From a virus: a DNA stretch of 51,184 nt. The stretch covers positions 1 through 51,184 of the IMG/VR virus record IMGVR_UViG_3300046724_000096; one strand, written 5' to 3'. Made by a program: the position numbers and the translations under genes. Below are positions 26,590-34,112 of this stretch, piece after piece (within the stretch, counting starts at the first letter, position 1; each line of letters begins with the position of its first letter). The notes under the pieces are model-generated. The model saw only the letters and a program-made list of their open reading frames with translations, was not told the origin of the DNA and did not search any database.

Positions 26590-26592
26590 ATG

Positions 26593-27642
26593 TTATTTGA
26601 GTTTCTTGCGTTCTAAGTCGCGCCGCTCCAGTTCAGGATTGAACTTGATGTCGACGCCAGAGTTGTCTTCCGGCCCGGCGAGTTCCCTTTCCGATCGTGG
26701 TCCAGGACCTCCGGGCTTGATTCGCGCTGGCGGTACAGGGGCGCTGCTTGCTGTTTTCTTGGCGGCCACCGGCTTCTTGGGGATGCGCGGCTGCTCTTCT
26801 TCCTCTTCTTCGGTCCCTTCCTCGACGCCGTACCGTTTTACGAGTTTGGCTTCGAGTGTCAGGAGGGCTTCCGATTTCGAGCGCATTCGCATCGAACTGA
26901 TGCGCGACGCCTCTTTCGGGTGCTGCACGAAGTAGAGAAGCATGTGCGGCCCGACTTCCGATTCGTAGATGAATTGCTCTTGGACTCCATCCAGCATCAC
27001 CTTCGAATTCGGCACGAACTCGTTGTAGTCGGGCTCCGCTTTAGCGAAAGCATTGCATCGCTCAGAGAACCCTTCAACGAGTTGCGCGCGGGCGTCTTCA
27101 GCCTTCTCGACCGCTTTTGTAAACTCGATCTTCGCGGCAGCTTCTTCATCTGCCCACGCTTCCCGAGTGTCCCAGAACTTCTCCTGGGCGACAGCCATCG
27201 CCTCCGCGTCAAACTTGTCGACTCCCTTTAGGAAGTCGGCGAGCATCGGCTTCGGCTTTCCTGAATAGAATTGGCGGTCTATTTTCTCAAGGGGAGGCTC
27301 TTCCTCTTCGGTCGGCGTTTCGAGTTCGCTTGCGCGTCGCTCGGCGTTCTTCCGTCGCTGAATTTCCTTGTCGAGCCTGGACTTTGGAACCATTGACGGA
27401 GCGGCCTTCTTCGGCTTGGCTTCGCCTTCCTCTTCAGGCTCGCCTTCCTCTTCGTCCCCTTCCGGTGTTTCCTCTTCTGCCGGCTCTTCCTCGCTGGGCT
27501 CCTCTTCGCCCTTTGCGGGTTTCGCGGCAGGCTTTTCGCCTTCCTCTTCGGCGGGAGTTTCTTCTTCAATCTCCACGGTGTCGCCGAGGGCGGCTTTCAC
27601 TTCTTCAACGGTATCGGTACTGGTTACGATCGTTACGGCCAC
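26593..27642 (-). CDS. Scaffolding protein
   Basis: A 349-residue, very acidic protein (Glu-rich from about 20 to 75, several EEE runs) with helical middle (FTKAVEKAEDARAQLVEGF) and a basic C-terminus (RRDLERKKLK). Acidic N-terminus, coiled helices and a basic coat-binding C-terminus immediately upstream of the coat gene are the hallmarks of P22 gp8-type scaffolds, which guide procapsid assembly and then leave. GTG start at 27642 with AGGAG. Confidence 0.8.
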   Translation of the reverse strand: MAVTIVTSTDTVEEVKAALGDTVEIEEETPAEEEGEKPAAKPAKGEEEPSEEEPAEEETPEGDEEEGEPEEEGEAKPKKAAPSMVPKSRLDKEIQRRKNAERRASELETPTEEEEPPLEKIDRQFYSGKPKPMLADFLKGVDKFDAEAMAVAQEKFWDTREAWADEEAAAKIEFTKAVEKAEDARAQLVEGFSERCNAFAKAEPDYNEFVPNSKVMLDGVQEQFIYESEVGPHMLLYFVQHPKEASRISSMRMRSKSEALLTLEAKLVKRYGVEEGTEEEEEEQPRIPKKPVAAKKTASSAPVPPARIKPGGPGPRSERELAGPEDNSGVDIKFNPELERRDLERKKLK

Positions 27643-27717
27643 AATTAACTCCTATGGTCGGGATGGATTCAGCGTTTAACGGCACGCCGTCGCCGAGTAC
27701 GCGGACGAATCCGCGAG

Positions 27718-27790
27718 AGCCCACGGCCCGAATTGAACGGGCGACCTTCTCGTTACGAGCGAGTTGCTCTACCGACTGAGCTACGAGGGC
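27718..27790 (-). tRNA. tRNA-Thr (anticodon CGT)
   Basis: A complete 73-nt cloverleaf on the minus strand. Acceptor GCCCTCG/CGTGGGC has one T-T mismatch. The D arm is GCTC-AGTCGGTA-GAGC. The anticodon loop is CTCGTAA with anticodon CGT (reads ACG). The T arm is GCCCG-TTCAATT-CGGGC. G1-C72 and C2-G71 agree with Thr identity. The discriminator base is U and CCA is not encoded. It lies inside the late operon, and its first 10 bases overlap the end of the Cys-rich gene at 27781, whose TAG stop is the TA-G after the acceptor stem. Confidence 0.9.
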
Positions 27791-27981
27791 TGAAAGAGAT
27801 TGCAGCAACCTTTGGATTGAACGGGATCAGAGACCTTTTTGCACGGAGCGTTATCTTTAACGAAATACTTGCAGTGGCCACATTTGAACGGAGCCGCCTT
27901 CGGCCCCATATAATTCACGAGCGGGTCGCGCGCGGGGCGCTTTCCGCCCTTCGCACTTTTAGAGACTTCCCCAATCGTCAT
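27781..27981 (-). CDS. Small Cys-rich protein
   Basis: A 66-residue protein with CGHCKYF, CKKV and CCNLF Cys groups in the second half, resembling small phage metal-binding proteins. Basic N-terminus (SKSAKGGKRPARDP). ATG overlaps the stop of the 33-residue membrane peptide (ATGA). Its last codons run into the tRNA-Thr. Function unknown; zinc or iron-sulphur binding is inferred from the Cys spacing. Confidence 0.7.
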   Translation of the reverse strand: MTIGEVSKSAKGGKRPARDPLVNYMGPKAAPFKCGHCKYFVKDNAPCKKVSDPVQSKGCCNLFQPS

Positions 27982-28079
27982 TCTTCCCGCTTACTCCGAA
28001 ACCAGTCGATCGTCATGGCGACAAGGCAGCTTCCACCGATGAGGCAGAGTAGGACGGATTCGATGTCGACCGTGCTCAC
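27978..28079 (-). CDS. 33-aa single-pass membrane peptide
   Basis: GTG at 28079 overlaps the portal stop (GTGA) and opens MSTVDIESVLLCLIGGSCLV, continuing AMTIDWFRSKREE. One membrane segment spans residues 8-22 and the tail is basic. Its stop overlaps the next ATG. Both overlaps support translation. Function unknown. Confidence 0.55.
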   Translation of the reverse strand: MSTVDIESVLLCLIGGSCLVAMTIDWFRSKREE

Positions 28080-30373
28080 TGCCCGCCCGCCGGCGCGGGT
28101 GCCGTCTGGCTGACTAACTCCAAATGAATCTCGTGCGCGGCTTCCTGCTGGGCCATCTGTCGTTCATGGTCCTGATCGAGCGCCTGTTGGATCCGCTGGA
28201 ATTCCTGCGTGGCAAACTGAAGCGCCGCGGCGCCTCCCGACTTCGCGAGAGCCATGACAAGCTGCGCCTGAGCTTGGAAGCCCGCAATGCGCTCCTTGCT
28301 CGCGTGATCGAGTTGCTTCGTCTGAATGATTTCGGTCGCACGCTGCAATGCCTGCATGAGTTGCTGATGCTGTGCCTGAAGCGCGGCGAACTGTGACTGG
28401 ACCTGTTCTGGCGAGCCGGGCTCCTGCATCTGCGGAGGCTGCATCCGCTTCACGATCGCTGCGGCTTCCGTCGCCATCGGAGAATCCATGTTCTCGAGGA
28501 TCAACGGGAGAAGCGCAATCGCGACCTGCGGGACATTCTTCGCCACGTCCGTCAGCGACCGCACCGCTTCCGCGCGCTTCGAGGCATATTGGCCGAGGGA
28601 AACGGTGACGGAATACTTGCCAACCGAGAGGTCGTGATTCTTCACTTTCCCGTCTTTGCCGACGAACTCTTGGTTGATCTGAACTTCTTCTGCCGGCTTA
28701 TTCACCCGGTTGATTGTCACCACGCGCGGGGCGTCGTAGATAATCGGCAGCATCTCAAGCATCACTTCGCCACAGAAGATGATGGCGCGGCGCATATTGT
28801 CGAGCCAGTTGAAGTTTGCGGAGTCGCTCTGCCCCTGAAGGGCGGCGACCGCCCGTCCGGATTGGTCCGCTCGCGCGGTGCCAAGGCTCGGGTCGAAGAT
28901 GTTGAAGCCGATCTTGATGATGTTGTCGAACTCTCGGAGTCCCTGGAGATATCCGGATACCGATTCGGCGATCCGGTATTCCTGGCGCTGCGGAGGCGGC
29001 ACGAGTTGCCCGGAAACGTCGCGTGGTTTGTACGGCAGAAACGGCCAGTTCTCTTCGTTCAGCGAGTCCCATATCGGCTTGAAGTCTTCAATCTGCCCGA
29101 TGGCTGCGATGAAAGGCGATTTCGGCGCGAGCGCGACCATCTCGACGAATCCGGACGCCATGTAGTTGTAGATGCGCTGCGCGTCCCGATTGTTACGGAC
29201 CATGCCCGCGAGACGTCGCTGTCCGCGAACCATGCGCTCACGGCCGCAGACCATGATGAGCGGAATGAATTTCCCGGCAATCTCGCGCCCGGCGGTGTTC
29301 TTCGCGAAATCGTCGCCTTCATTGCCGTCCAGAATCTCTACGGCGTTGATCTTGCACCACTTCACCTTCGGGCGCGAACTCTTCCGCATGACGGGCTTGC
29401 CGTCCTGAAGATCGAGGGGCACTTCTTGAACCGCCTGGGCCGGCATCGTACCGGCATCGTAAGCCGCGAGGTCGGCCTTCTTGAACCACATCCCGCTGCG
29501 CTCTTCGATCTCGTCTTCCCAGATACCGTCGCCACCGATGAGCCTTACCGAATTCATGGGCACGTCTTCGATGTAGTAATACTCGGCAACGCGCACGCTG
29601 TCGGTCGTCAGCCATCCCGGCGCCTGATCGCCGATGCTGGCGAACTGCGTCATGCTGGCAGCCTTCGAACGGGGGTGCATGGTGAGGTAATCACCGCGGG
29701 GCATGTCGTAAACCACGAAGGCAAACTTCTGATCTTTCCGCGTGGGGTCTTCCGCGTTCGGGTCTCCATAGACGCAGAAGTCATTCGTGAATCCCTCGAC
29801 GCGAATCACCTGATGATGAGAGAGCGGGGATTCCCAGTCGGTCACAACACGGAACCACGACCATCCTTTTTCGATCATCCGCTCAAATGCTGTGTCGTAA
29901 ACCGTCTCGGCGTTGGAGGTGACTTCGATGTGACGGATGAGTCCCTGCCGAATCTCGGCGGACTCCGGATCGGCTCCGCCGCCTACCGGATCGATCTGAA
30001 TGGCCGGGCGTGACATGCGCTGCTCGTTTGCGACGTGCGCGATCATCGGGATGAATCGATTCAGCGTGAGAACCGGGCGCTTCTTCCGGATGCGCTTCCC
30101 GCGAATATCGTCATCCCACTGCCCCTCGCCATCGACCATCAGCGCGTCCTTCAGTCCCTCCGTGCGGAAGTACATTTCGGCGTCTACACACATCTGGAAC
30201 CGCTTCAGGGCTTGGTCGAGGAAGTCGCGAACGTTGCCCTCGCGCGTGGGAGCGGTCGGATCGTCCGGCACAATGTCGATGTTTGTTTGCGTGGCTCCAG
30301 TTTCGGTGCGCGAGACTGTCGCCCTACGCTTGAATTTCGTCTCTGGAAGTTTTGGCTGTGTACGCTTGGCCAC
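28076..30373 (-). CDS. Portal protein, P22 gp1 family
   Basis: A 765-residue portal, close to the P22 length (725). Family landmarks include FRTEGLKDALMVDGEGQWDD (about 68-87), PVLTLNRFIPMIAHVANEQR (about 98-117) and KPRDVSGQLVPPP in the middle. The C-terminus is Gln/Ala-rich helical (about 640-755), as in the P22 barrel. It forms the dodecameric DNA channel at one vertex and binds terminase and gp4. GTG start in a TAGTG overlap. Confidence 0.9.
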   Translation of the reverse strand: MAKRTQPKLPETKFKRRATVSRTETGATQTNIDIVPDDPTAPTREGNVRDFLDQALKRFQMCVDAEMYFRTEGLKDALMVDGEGQWDDDIRGKRIRKKRPVLTLNRFIPMIAHVANEQRMSRPAIQIDPVGGGADPESAEIRQGLIRHIEVTSNAETVYDTAFERMIEKGWSWFRVVTDWESPLSHHQVIRVEGFTNDFCVYGDPNAEDPTRKDQKFAFVVYDMPRGDYLTMHPRSKAASMTQFASIGDQAPGWLTTDSVRVAEYYYIEDVPMNSVRLIGGDGIWEDEIEERSGMWFKKADLAAYDAGTMPAQAVQEVPLDLQDGKPVMRKSSRPKVKWCKINAVEILDGNEGDDFAKNTAGREIAGKFIPLIMVCGRERMVRGQRRLAGMVRNNRDAQRIYNYMASGFVEMVALAPKSPFIAAIGQIEDFKPIWDSLNEENWPFLPYKPRDVSGQLVPPPQRQEYRIAESVSGYLQGLREFDNIIKIGFNIFDPSLGTARADQSGRAVAALQGQSDSANFNWLDNMRRAIIFCGEVMLEMLPIIYDAPRVVTINRVNKPAEEVQINQEFVGKDGKVKNHDLSVGKYSVTVSLGQYASKRAEAVRSLTDVAKNVPQVAIALLPLILENMDSPMATEAAAIVKRMQPPQMQEPGSPEQVQSQFAALQAQHQQLMQALQRATEIIQTKQLDHASKERIAGFQAQAQLVMALAKSGGAAALQFATQEFQRIQQALDQDHERQMAQQEAAHEIHLELVSQTAPAPAGGQ

Positions 30374-30636
30374 TATTTCACTGTGAGTTTCAGGAGTTCT
30401 TTGCGGCGTTTCGGGATTTCCTTGAGGTGCTCTTTGGCGTGTTGCTCGTTGTACTTTATCGACTTCTTTAGCTTTTTGACGCGAGCCTTTTCTGTCTTCT
30501 CGCCCATCTTGTCGATCTCTTTGCGATGCTTTTTGTGAGTTTTCGACATCGCCTTATCCTCTTCGGTTTCAGGCTTACTGTCGTGCTGGGTCCCCAGGTA
30601 GTGCTGATTCGAGTGCATCTGCCCGATCGTCGGCAT
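30373..30636 (-). CDS. Lys-rich basic small protein
   Basis: An 87-residue protein. From about residue 28 it is a strongly basic helix (SKTHKKHRKEIDKM; KARVKKLKKSIKYNEQH). It may bind nucleic acid or act as an assembly helper. Internal ATG 30550 would remove the first 29 residues but lacks a clear SD. Both junctions overlap (TAATG upstream, TAGTG downstream). Confidence 0.6.
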   Translation of the reverse strand: MPTIGQMHSNQHYLGTQHDSKPETEEDKAMSKTHKKHRKEIDKMGEKTEKARVKKLKKSIKYNEQHAKEHLKEIPKRRKELLKLTVK

Positions 30637-30818
30637 TACTTCCTCCCGGCCCGATGAATCGCGCCCGCCGTCTTTCGCTCGTTCGATAATTCAATCGCGA
30701 TCATCTGTTGTCGAGCTTTAGCCGTGCCGAATTTTCGCTGGGTGCGCGCGAACGTCTTACCTTGGCGCAACTCCTTGAAGTTCGATTCGCGATTTGCTTT
30801 GCCCGGCAGGAGTGGCAT
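30636..30818 (-). CDS. Small conserved basic protein
   Basis: A 60-residue protein (MPLLPGKANRESNFKELRQG; QRKFGTAKARQQMIAIELSN). The plan of a short leader, an ELRQGK step and an A-rich QQxIAIxLS helix resembles the tiny phage proteins grouped as DUF6496. Assignment from memory. It lies in a run of four small coupled genes before the portal. Role unknown. Confidence 0.6.
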   Translation of the reverse strand: MPLLPGKANRESNFKELRQGKTFARTQRKFGTAKARQQMIAIELSNERKTAGAIHRAGRK

Positions 30819-31009
30819 TACTTCTTACTCCAGCCAGCCATCGTGTTTGCGTAATTTGCCCGCTTCCGAACCTTTGGATTCTTCGAGTGCATCGCGGCAT
30901 GAATCTTCGAGATTGGAATTTTCTGATCCAGCGGAACGCCCAAATCGCGATGCAGTGCGCCCTTATGGCTCGGCTTGACCGCCGGATTCGCCTTCGTGAA
31001 GCGAGGCAT
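30818..31009 (-). CDS. Small conserved phage protein
   Basis: A 63-residue basic protein with LHRDLGVPLDQKIPISKIHA and KNPKVRKRANYANTMAGW, a helical pattern that recurs in small phage proteins near portals. Starts at a TAATG overlap. Function unknown. Confidence 0.6.
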   Translation of the reverse strand: MPRFTKANPAVKPSHKGALHRDLGVPLDQKIPISKIHAAMHSKNPKVRKRANYANTMAGWSKK

Positions 31010-31329
31010 TACTCGCCTTCGGCCGCTTCTTCGGCAGCGTCAGAGCCTCCAGCCGGAGCCATCTTCGCGCCGAAATGCTTCTGCATGTGCGCCATCAACT
31101 CCTTGGTGTTCGCCGCCGTATGAACTTTGTCGTCCATGTATCCGTGATGGAATCCGTCCTTGCCCTCGTGCTTCTTCTTCAGCCGCATCCGGTGCTTCAT
31201 GACGAACGAGCCGTCGTCCGCTTTCTCGACGTCCATCCGGTGCATCTCAAAATGTGACGGCGGATGAGGCTGCGATTCCATCGTCATCTCGGTTCCCGCG
31301 CCGCCAACTCCGGCCTTGATTCTATTCAT
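31009..31329 (-). CDS. His/Met-rich small protein
   Basis: A 106-residue protein rich in His, Met, Lys and Glu (SHFEMHRMDVEKADDGSFVM; KKHEGKDGFHHGYMDDKVH) with an acidic Ala/Glu tail. His clusters could bind metal. It overlaps the gene before by 8 bases. No family recognised with confidence. Confidence 0.55.
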   Translation of the reverse strand: MNRIKAGVGGAGTEMTMESQPHPPSHFEMHRMDVEKADDGSFVMKHRMRLKKKHEGKDGFHHGYMDDKVHTAANTKELMAHMQKHFGAKMAPAGGSDAAEEAAEGE

Positions 31330-31528
31330 AAATACTCTCCAATGGGACAGGCTTGAAACGAAAGTAAGGCAATGCTTTTCGGTAGAACTCTGAGCGGAAC
31401 GGCTTCTCGAAACCGAGCAGTATCCGAATCAGCATTTCGTTATCCGGAATCTGGATAATGTAGCTGCGGAATTCGACTTCCGCGAGGCGCTCTTTCTCTT
31501 TCGCACGTTTCGCTTTCGTTTGCTTCAC
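31322..31528 (-). CDS. Small hypothetical protein
   Basis: A 68-residue protein, basic at the N-terminus (KQTKAKRAKEKERLAEVEF) and hydrophobic/aromatic after that (LIRILLGFEKPFRSEFYRKAL). GTG start in a GTGA overlap with the HELIH gene. Function unknown. Confidence 0.5.
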   Translation of the reverse strand: MKQTKAKRAKEKERLAEVEFRSYIIQIPDNEMLIRILLGFEKPFRSEFYRKALPYFRFKPVPLESIYE

Positions 31529-31956
31529 GGCTTCGCTCCGAAGATCGCTTTATATTGGCGGTCTTCCTCGACGCTCACGTAGTCGTCCGAGCAAGTAAGA
31601 ACCGCCCGGCGGCATTTGACGTGAATCAATTCGTGGATCAAGGTCGATTCGCGGCTACTTAGGTCGCCGACGTTGAAAAGCCAGATGGCCGGCGGCGCAC
31701 TATCGAATGCCGTAACCCCGAAGGCTGGCATCGAAAACGGCTGTTGATCTACGTGCTTGACGTCGAATTCGGCCATAATTTCGACGATTTCGCGCACCGT
31801 CAGATCGGAAGTCGCGTAGTGGGCCTGGCCATCCCATTGCTGACAGGGATCGCCATTGCACGGCTTTTGCTGATCCTGGGCTCGCACATTGGCGACGTGG
31901 GCCAAGCCGAGCCCGAGGATGAAGCCGAGGATGAATCGTTTCACGCTATCATCCAA
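31525..31956 (-). CDS. Exported zincin-like (HExxH) protein
   Basis: A 143-residue protein. Residues 1-26 form a signal peptide (FILGFILGLGLAHVANVRA, cut before Gln27). The core has HELIH at 108-112 inside STLIHELIHVKC, the zinc motif of metallopeptidases, with acidic residues downstream (DDYVSVEED) that might give a third ligand. Four Cys suggest disulphides in the periplasm. Small size points to a minimal protease or peptidoglycan/protein-processing enzyme. Start overlaps the terminase nuclease stop by 16 bases. Confidence 0.65.
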   Translation of the reverse strand: MDDSVKRFILGFILGLGLAHVANVRAQDQQKPCNGDPCQQWDGQAHYATSDLTVREIVEIMAEFDVKHVDQQPFSMPAFGVTAFDSAPPAIWLFNVGDLSSRESTLIHELIHVKCRRAVLTCSDDYVSVEEDRQYKAIFGAKP

Positions 31957-32714
31957 CTATTCGAAGAGGTCAATTCAGGGTCGCCCCAATCCGGAATCTC
32001 GCGTCCGCGCTCGTATGGCGGCTGTTTCATTTTGTCGAGTCCGGACATGATGAGATACCGAGTGGCATCCATCATGTGATCCGGTCGCGACTTGTTCTCG
32101 ATAATCTTCCCGTTGCGATCCCGGCGGTACAGCAGGTATTCCTTGAAGAAATACTGCAGATGCGAGAAGACTTTCAGCCGGCCGCTGCTCAGCCGAAGCC
32201 AAACTTCACGGACCCCGGCCTCGACAGCATTGACCGCCATTTCAAGATCGAGCCCCAGATTGCGATAGGTCTGAAGAAGCTGCTCGCCGTCCTTCTGCCC
32301 TCGGCCCTTCGATGCCGGATCGATCACGCCGGGAATCCACTTCGCGCGTAGATTGCTTTTTACGCCTGACCCCATGATCGTGTGGGCATGTACCTGCGGA
32401 TTCTCTTCCCCGACGTAGTGCTCGTCGTAGAGGTGAACAACATCGTTCGACTTATCCCACGCGCCCCAGATTGCCGCCGTGCGGTTGTAGCCCACATCTA
32501 ACCCGAACGCGCGCGGCCAGTGATCCGGGATCGCAAACGCCTTCTCCTCGATCAGCGACGGAAGCACCGGGTAGACGGCGCCTGACCCGAGAAACGGGAT
32601 ACCTTTTGACCGAGCGTCTCGCAGGTGTGGATCCATGTCCATCAACTGCGCCTCGATCATCGCCTGCGTCAGATGTGGAGCATCTGCCCAACTCGCGAAC
32701 ACCACACGTCTCAA
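31941..32714 (-). CDS. Large terminase, nuclease domain ORF (second half)
   Basis: A 257-residue protein with the RNase-H-like nuclease of large terminases. It contains FGLDVGYNRTAAIWGAWD (first Asp), IDPASKGRGQKDGEQL, NAVEAGVREVWLRL, GRLKVF and DHMMDATRYLIMSGL (last Asp pair). It would cut concatemeric DNA. The start is TTG 32714, sharing TTGA with the stop of the ATPase ORF. An upstream extension to 32936 is only an out-of-frame shadow of the ATPase. The two ORFs together equal one normal terminase. Confidence 0.85.
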   Translation of the reverse strand: MRRVVFASWADAPHLTQAMIEAQLMDMDPHLRDARSKGIPFLGSGAVYPVLPSLIEEKAFAIPDHWPRAFGLDVGYNRTAAIWGAWDKSNDVVHLYDEHYVGEENPQVHAHTIMGSGVKSNLRAKWIPGVIDPASKGRGQKDGEQLLQTYRNLGLDLEMAVNAVEAGVREVWLRLSSGRLKVFSHLQYFFKEYLLYRRDRNGKIIENKSRPDHMMDATRYLIMSGLDKMKQPPYERGREIPDWGDPELTSSNSWMIA

Positions 32715-33676
32715 GCGATCACCACTTCTTCGCCTGACTCCTGAGCATTGCGCAAGGCTTCGATACTGAGGCCAGCCGACTCCATGAACTCCGTCGTCAA
32801 TTCGGTCAATCCGTTGATCGGCGTGTAGGTATTCAAGATCACGCCCGAGGCTTTCACCTCCGGAGCAATATCGACGATCATGATACGCAGAAGCTCTTCG
32901 CCGTAGATTTCCTTGGTGACTTCCTCGTCGTTCCAAATGAAATGCTGATTCCGCCCTTGAAAAGCGGTGCGGCCCTGATCGTAGGATTTCGTGGTGACGT
33001 AAGACGTGGCACCCGAGACGTGCTCGACGGCGACGATTTCAAAGCCGTGTGGCACGCCCGGCTTGGGGGTGCATTTCTGGATAAGGTGAGACGGAATCAT
33101 CCCGGTTCCGCGCTCGGCTTCGTTTCCGATCGGCCCGAGAAGTTTTTCCTCGTTGATGTCGCGGCAGTCTTTCGAGGTCTGATTGCAAACCCATCCGGCG
33201 GTGGGGTAGTCGAACCGGCGACCATGCCACCAGTGCGGATACCGGCCCGTGAGCCATGCGGTCACGCAGTAGGCGCCGAGATCGCTCTTGCCAACCTTGT
33301 TCGCCGCCATCATCAGGACTTCGTTATTGTCCTTGGTGAATCCGACCGTCTGCATGTGCTTCGGGTAGAGCTCTCGCCGAAGCGGCCCTTCGTCGGGAAA
33401 GAGTGACCACATCCGCGTGCGCCGCTTGAATTCCGCTCGCGCCTCTTCCATCTCCGGAGCAAGCCGTCTCGCGAGCTCCTCCCGCACATTGTCCAAATTT
33501 CGGCGGTCATCTTCGGTGACAGGCTTCGCTACGCGCGTCTTCCATTTGATCCGAGCGTCGTGCTTGTCCTCGAGTCCGAGGAGTTTGAGCCCTGGCGTCT
33601 CCGCGTACACACGCACCTGCTGCCGGCGCTTGATCGCGCTGATGGCGGCCGATACGCCGATAACGCTGGATTTCAA
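32711..33676 (-). CDS. Large terminase, ATPase domain ORF (first half)
   Basis: A 321-residue protein with a terminase ATPase core. The Walker A-like motif AANKVGKSD sits at about 124-132. The adenine/coupling region includes YPTAGWVCNQTSKD, the Walker B-like motif is HFIWNDEE near 262-269 and motif III is LNTYTPINGL. It stops at 32711, exactly where other terminases continue into the nuclease. The next 20 bases partly repeat what follows (GTGGTGATCGC and GTGGTGTTCGC). Removing them restores one frame reading EEVVFASWADAPHL. ATG in an ATGA overlap. Confidence 0.85.
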   Translation of the reverse strand: MKSSVIGVSAAISAIKRRQQVRVYAETPGLKLLGLEDKHDARIKWKTRVAKPVTEDDRRNLDNVREELARRLAPEMEEARAEFKRRTRMWSLFPDEGPLRRELYPKHMQTVGFTKDNNEVLMMAANKVGKSDLGAYCVTAWLTGRYPHWWHGRRFDYPTAGWVCNQTSKDCRDINEEKLLGPIGNEAERGTGMIPSHLIQKCTPKPGVPHGFEIVAVEHVSGATSYVTTKSYDQGRTAFQGRNQHFIWNDEEVTKEIYGEELLRIMIVDIAPEVKASGVILNTYTPINGLTELTTEFMESAGLSIEALRNAQESGEEVVIA

Positions 33677-33942
33677 GCCGAGCCCTTCCTGCCGCGGTTA
33701 TGACGGAAAAATTGGATCGTGTTCGGTCCACCTCCCATCTCCGGATCGTAGCTCATGCTCCCGCTGAATCGGGCGAACGGTGCGGCACGCTCGTACCCCA
33801 CGTCAGTCGGATTCACGAGACGCAATCGCTGATTCACGATTCTTGCGCGACCGAGTTCGACGAGCGACTTTGCCCTTGAAAGAAGCATGACGCCGCCGCT
33901 CTCGACCGTGATGAGTGGTCGAAACCTACGTTTCTTTGCCAA
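33673..33942 (-). CDS. Small hypothetical protein before the terminase
   Basis: An 89-residue basic protein. The longest frame uses a TTG at 33942 without a clear SD; an internal ATG at 33888 is an alternative. It holds VELGRARIVNQRLRLVNPTD and DPEMGGGPNTIQFFRHNRGR. Coupled to the terminase (ATGA). A structured RNA with terminator lies just upstream, so its promoter is unclear. Function unknown. Confidence 0.5.
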   Translation of the reverse strand: MAKKRRFRPLITVESGGVMLLSRAKSLVELGRARIVNQRLRLVNPTDVGYERAAPFARFSGSMSYDPEMGGGPNTIQFFRHNRGRKGSA

Positions 33943-33969
33943 ATTGTTTTCGGAAATAGTTCGGGTGAG

Positions 33970-33990
33970 AAAAAGTGCCAGTCGCCCGGC
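33970..33990 (-). terminator. Rho-independent terminator after the coat-like gene
   Basis: Stem GCCGG/CTGGC with a GCGA (GNRA) tetraloop, then AC and TTTTT on the minus strand. It lies about 120 bases after the stop of the coat-like gene, separating the terminase genes from the operon start. Confidence 0.65.
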
Positions 33991-34050
33991 GGTTTCACTC
34001 CGACGCTGCAGATGCCGTCAGAGCGCCTTACGCAGAAGCCTACATGCGTA
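33970..34050 (-). ncRNA. Candidate structured RNA with intrinsic terminator
   Basis: In the 170-base gap after the coat-like gene the minus strand can form three consecutive hairpins. They are TACGCA/TGCGTA (34029-34034 with 34045-34050), CTCTGACG/CGTCGGAG (33998-34005 with 34016-34023, one G-U pair) and GCCGG-GCGA-CTGGC (33977-33990) followed by a five-U tract (33970-33974). The G-U pairs are allowed only on the minus strand. It could be a small RNA or a 3' UTR. No convincing -10/-35 pair was found, though TTGACA occurs at 34073-34078. Confidence 0.5.
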
Positions 34051-34112
34051 CTGCCCTATAAAATAACAGACTTGTCAAGACGAGAACGTACCCGGAGGCA
34101 AGGAAAGAACGC

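Noticed and set aside
28589-30013. 474-codon plus-strand frame across the portal gene
   Set aside because: Antisense shadow of the portal; Arg/His/Val-rich composition and no start signal.
32715-32936. Upstream extension of the terminase nuclease ORF
   Set aside because: These codons are the ATPase gene read in another frame; the homology starts at the TTG.
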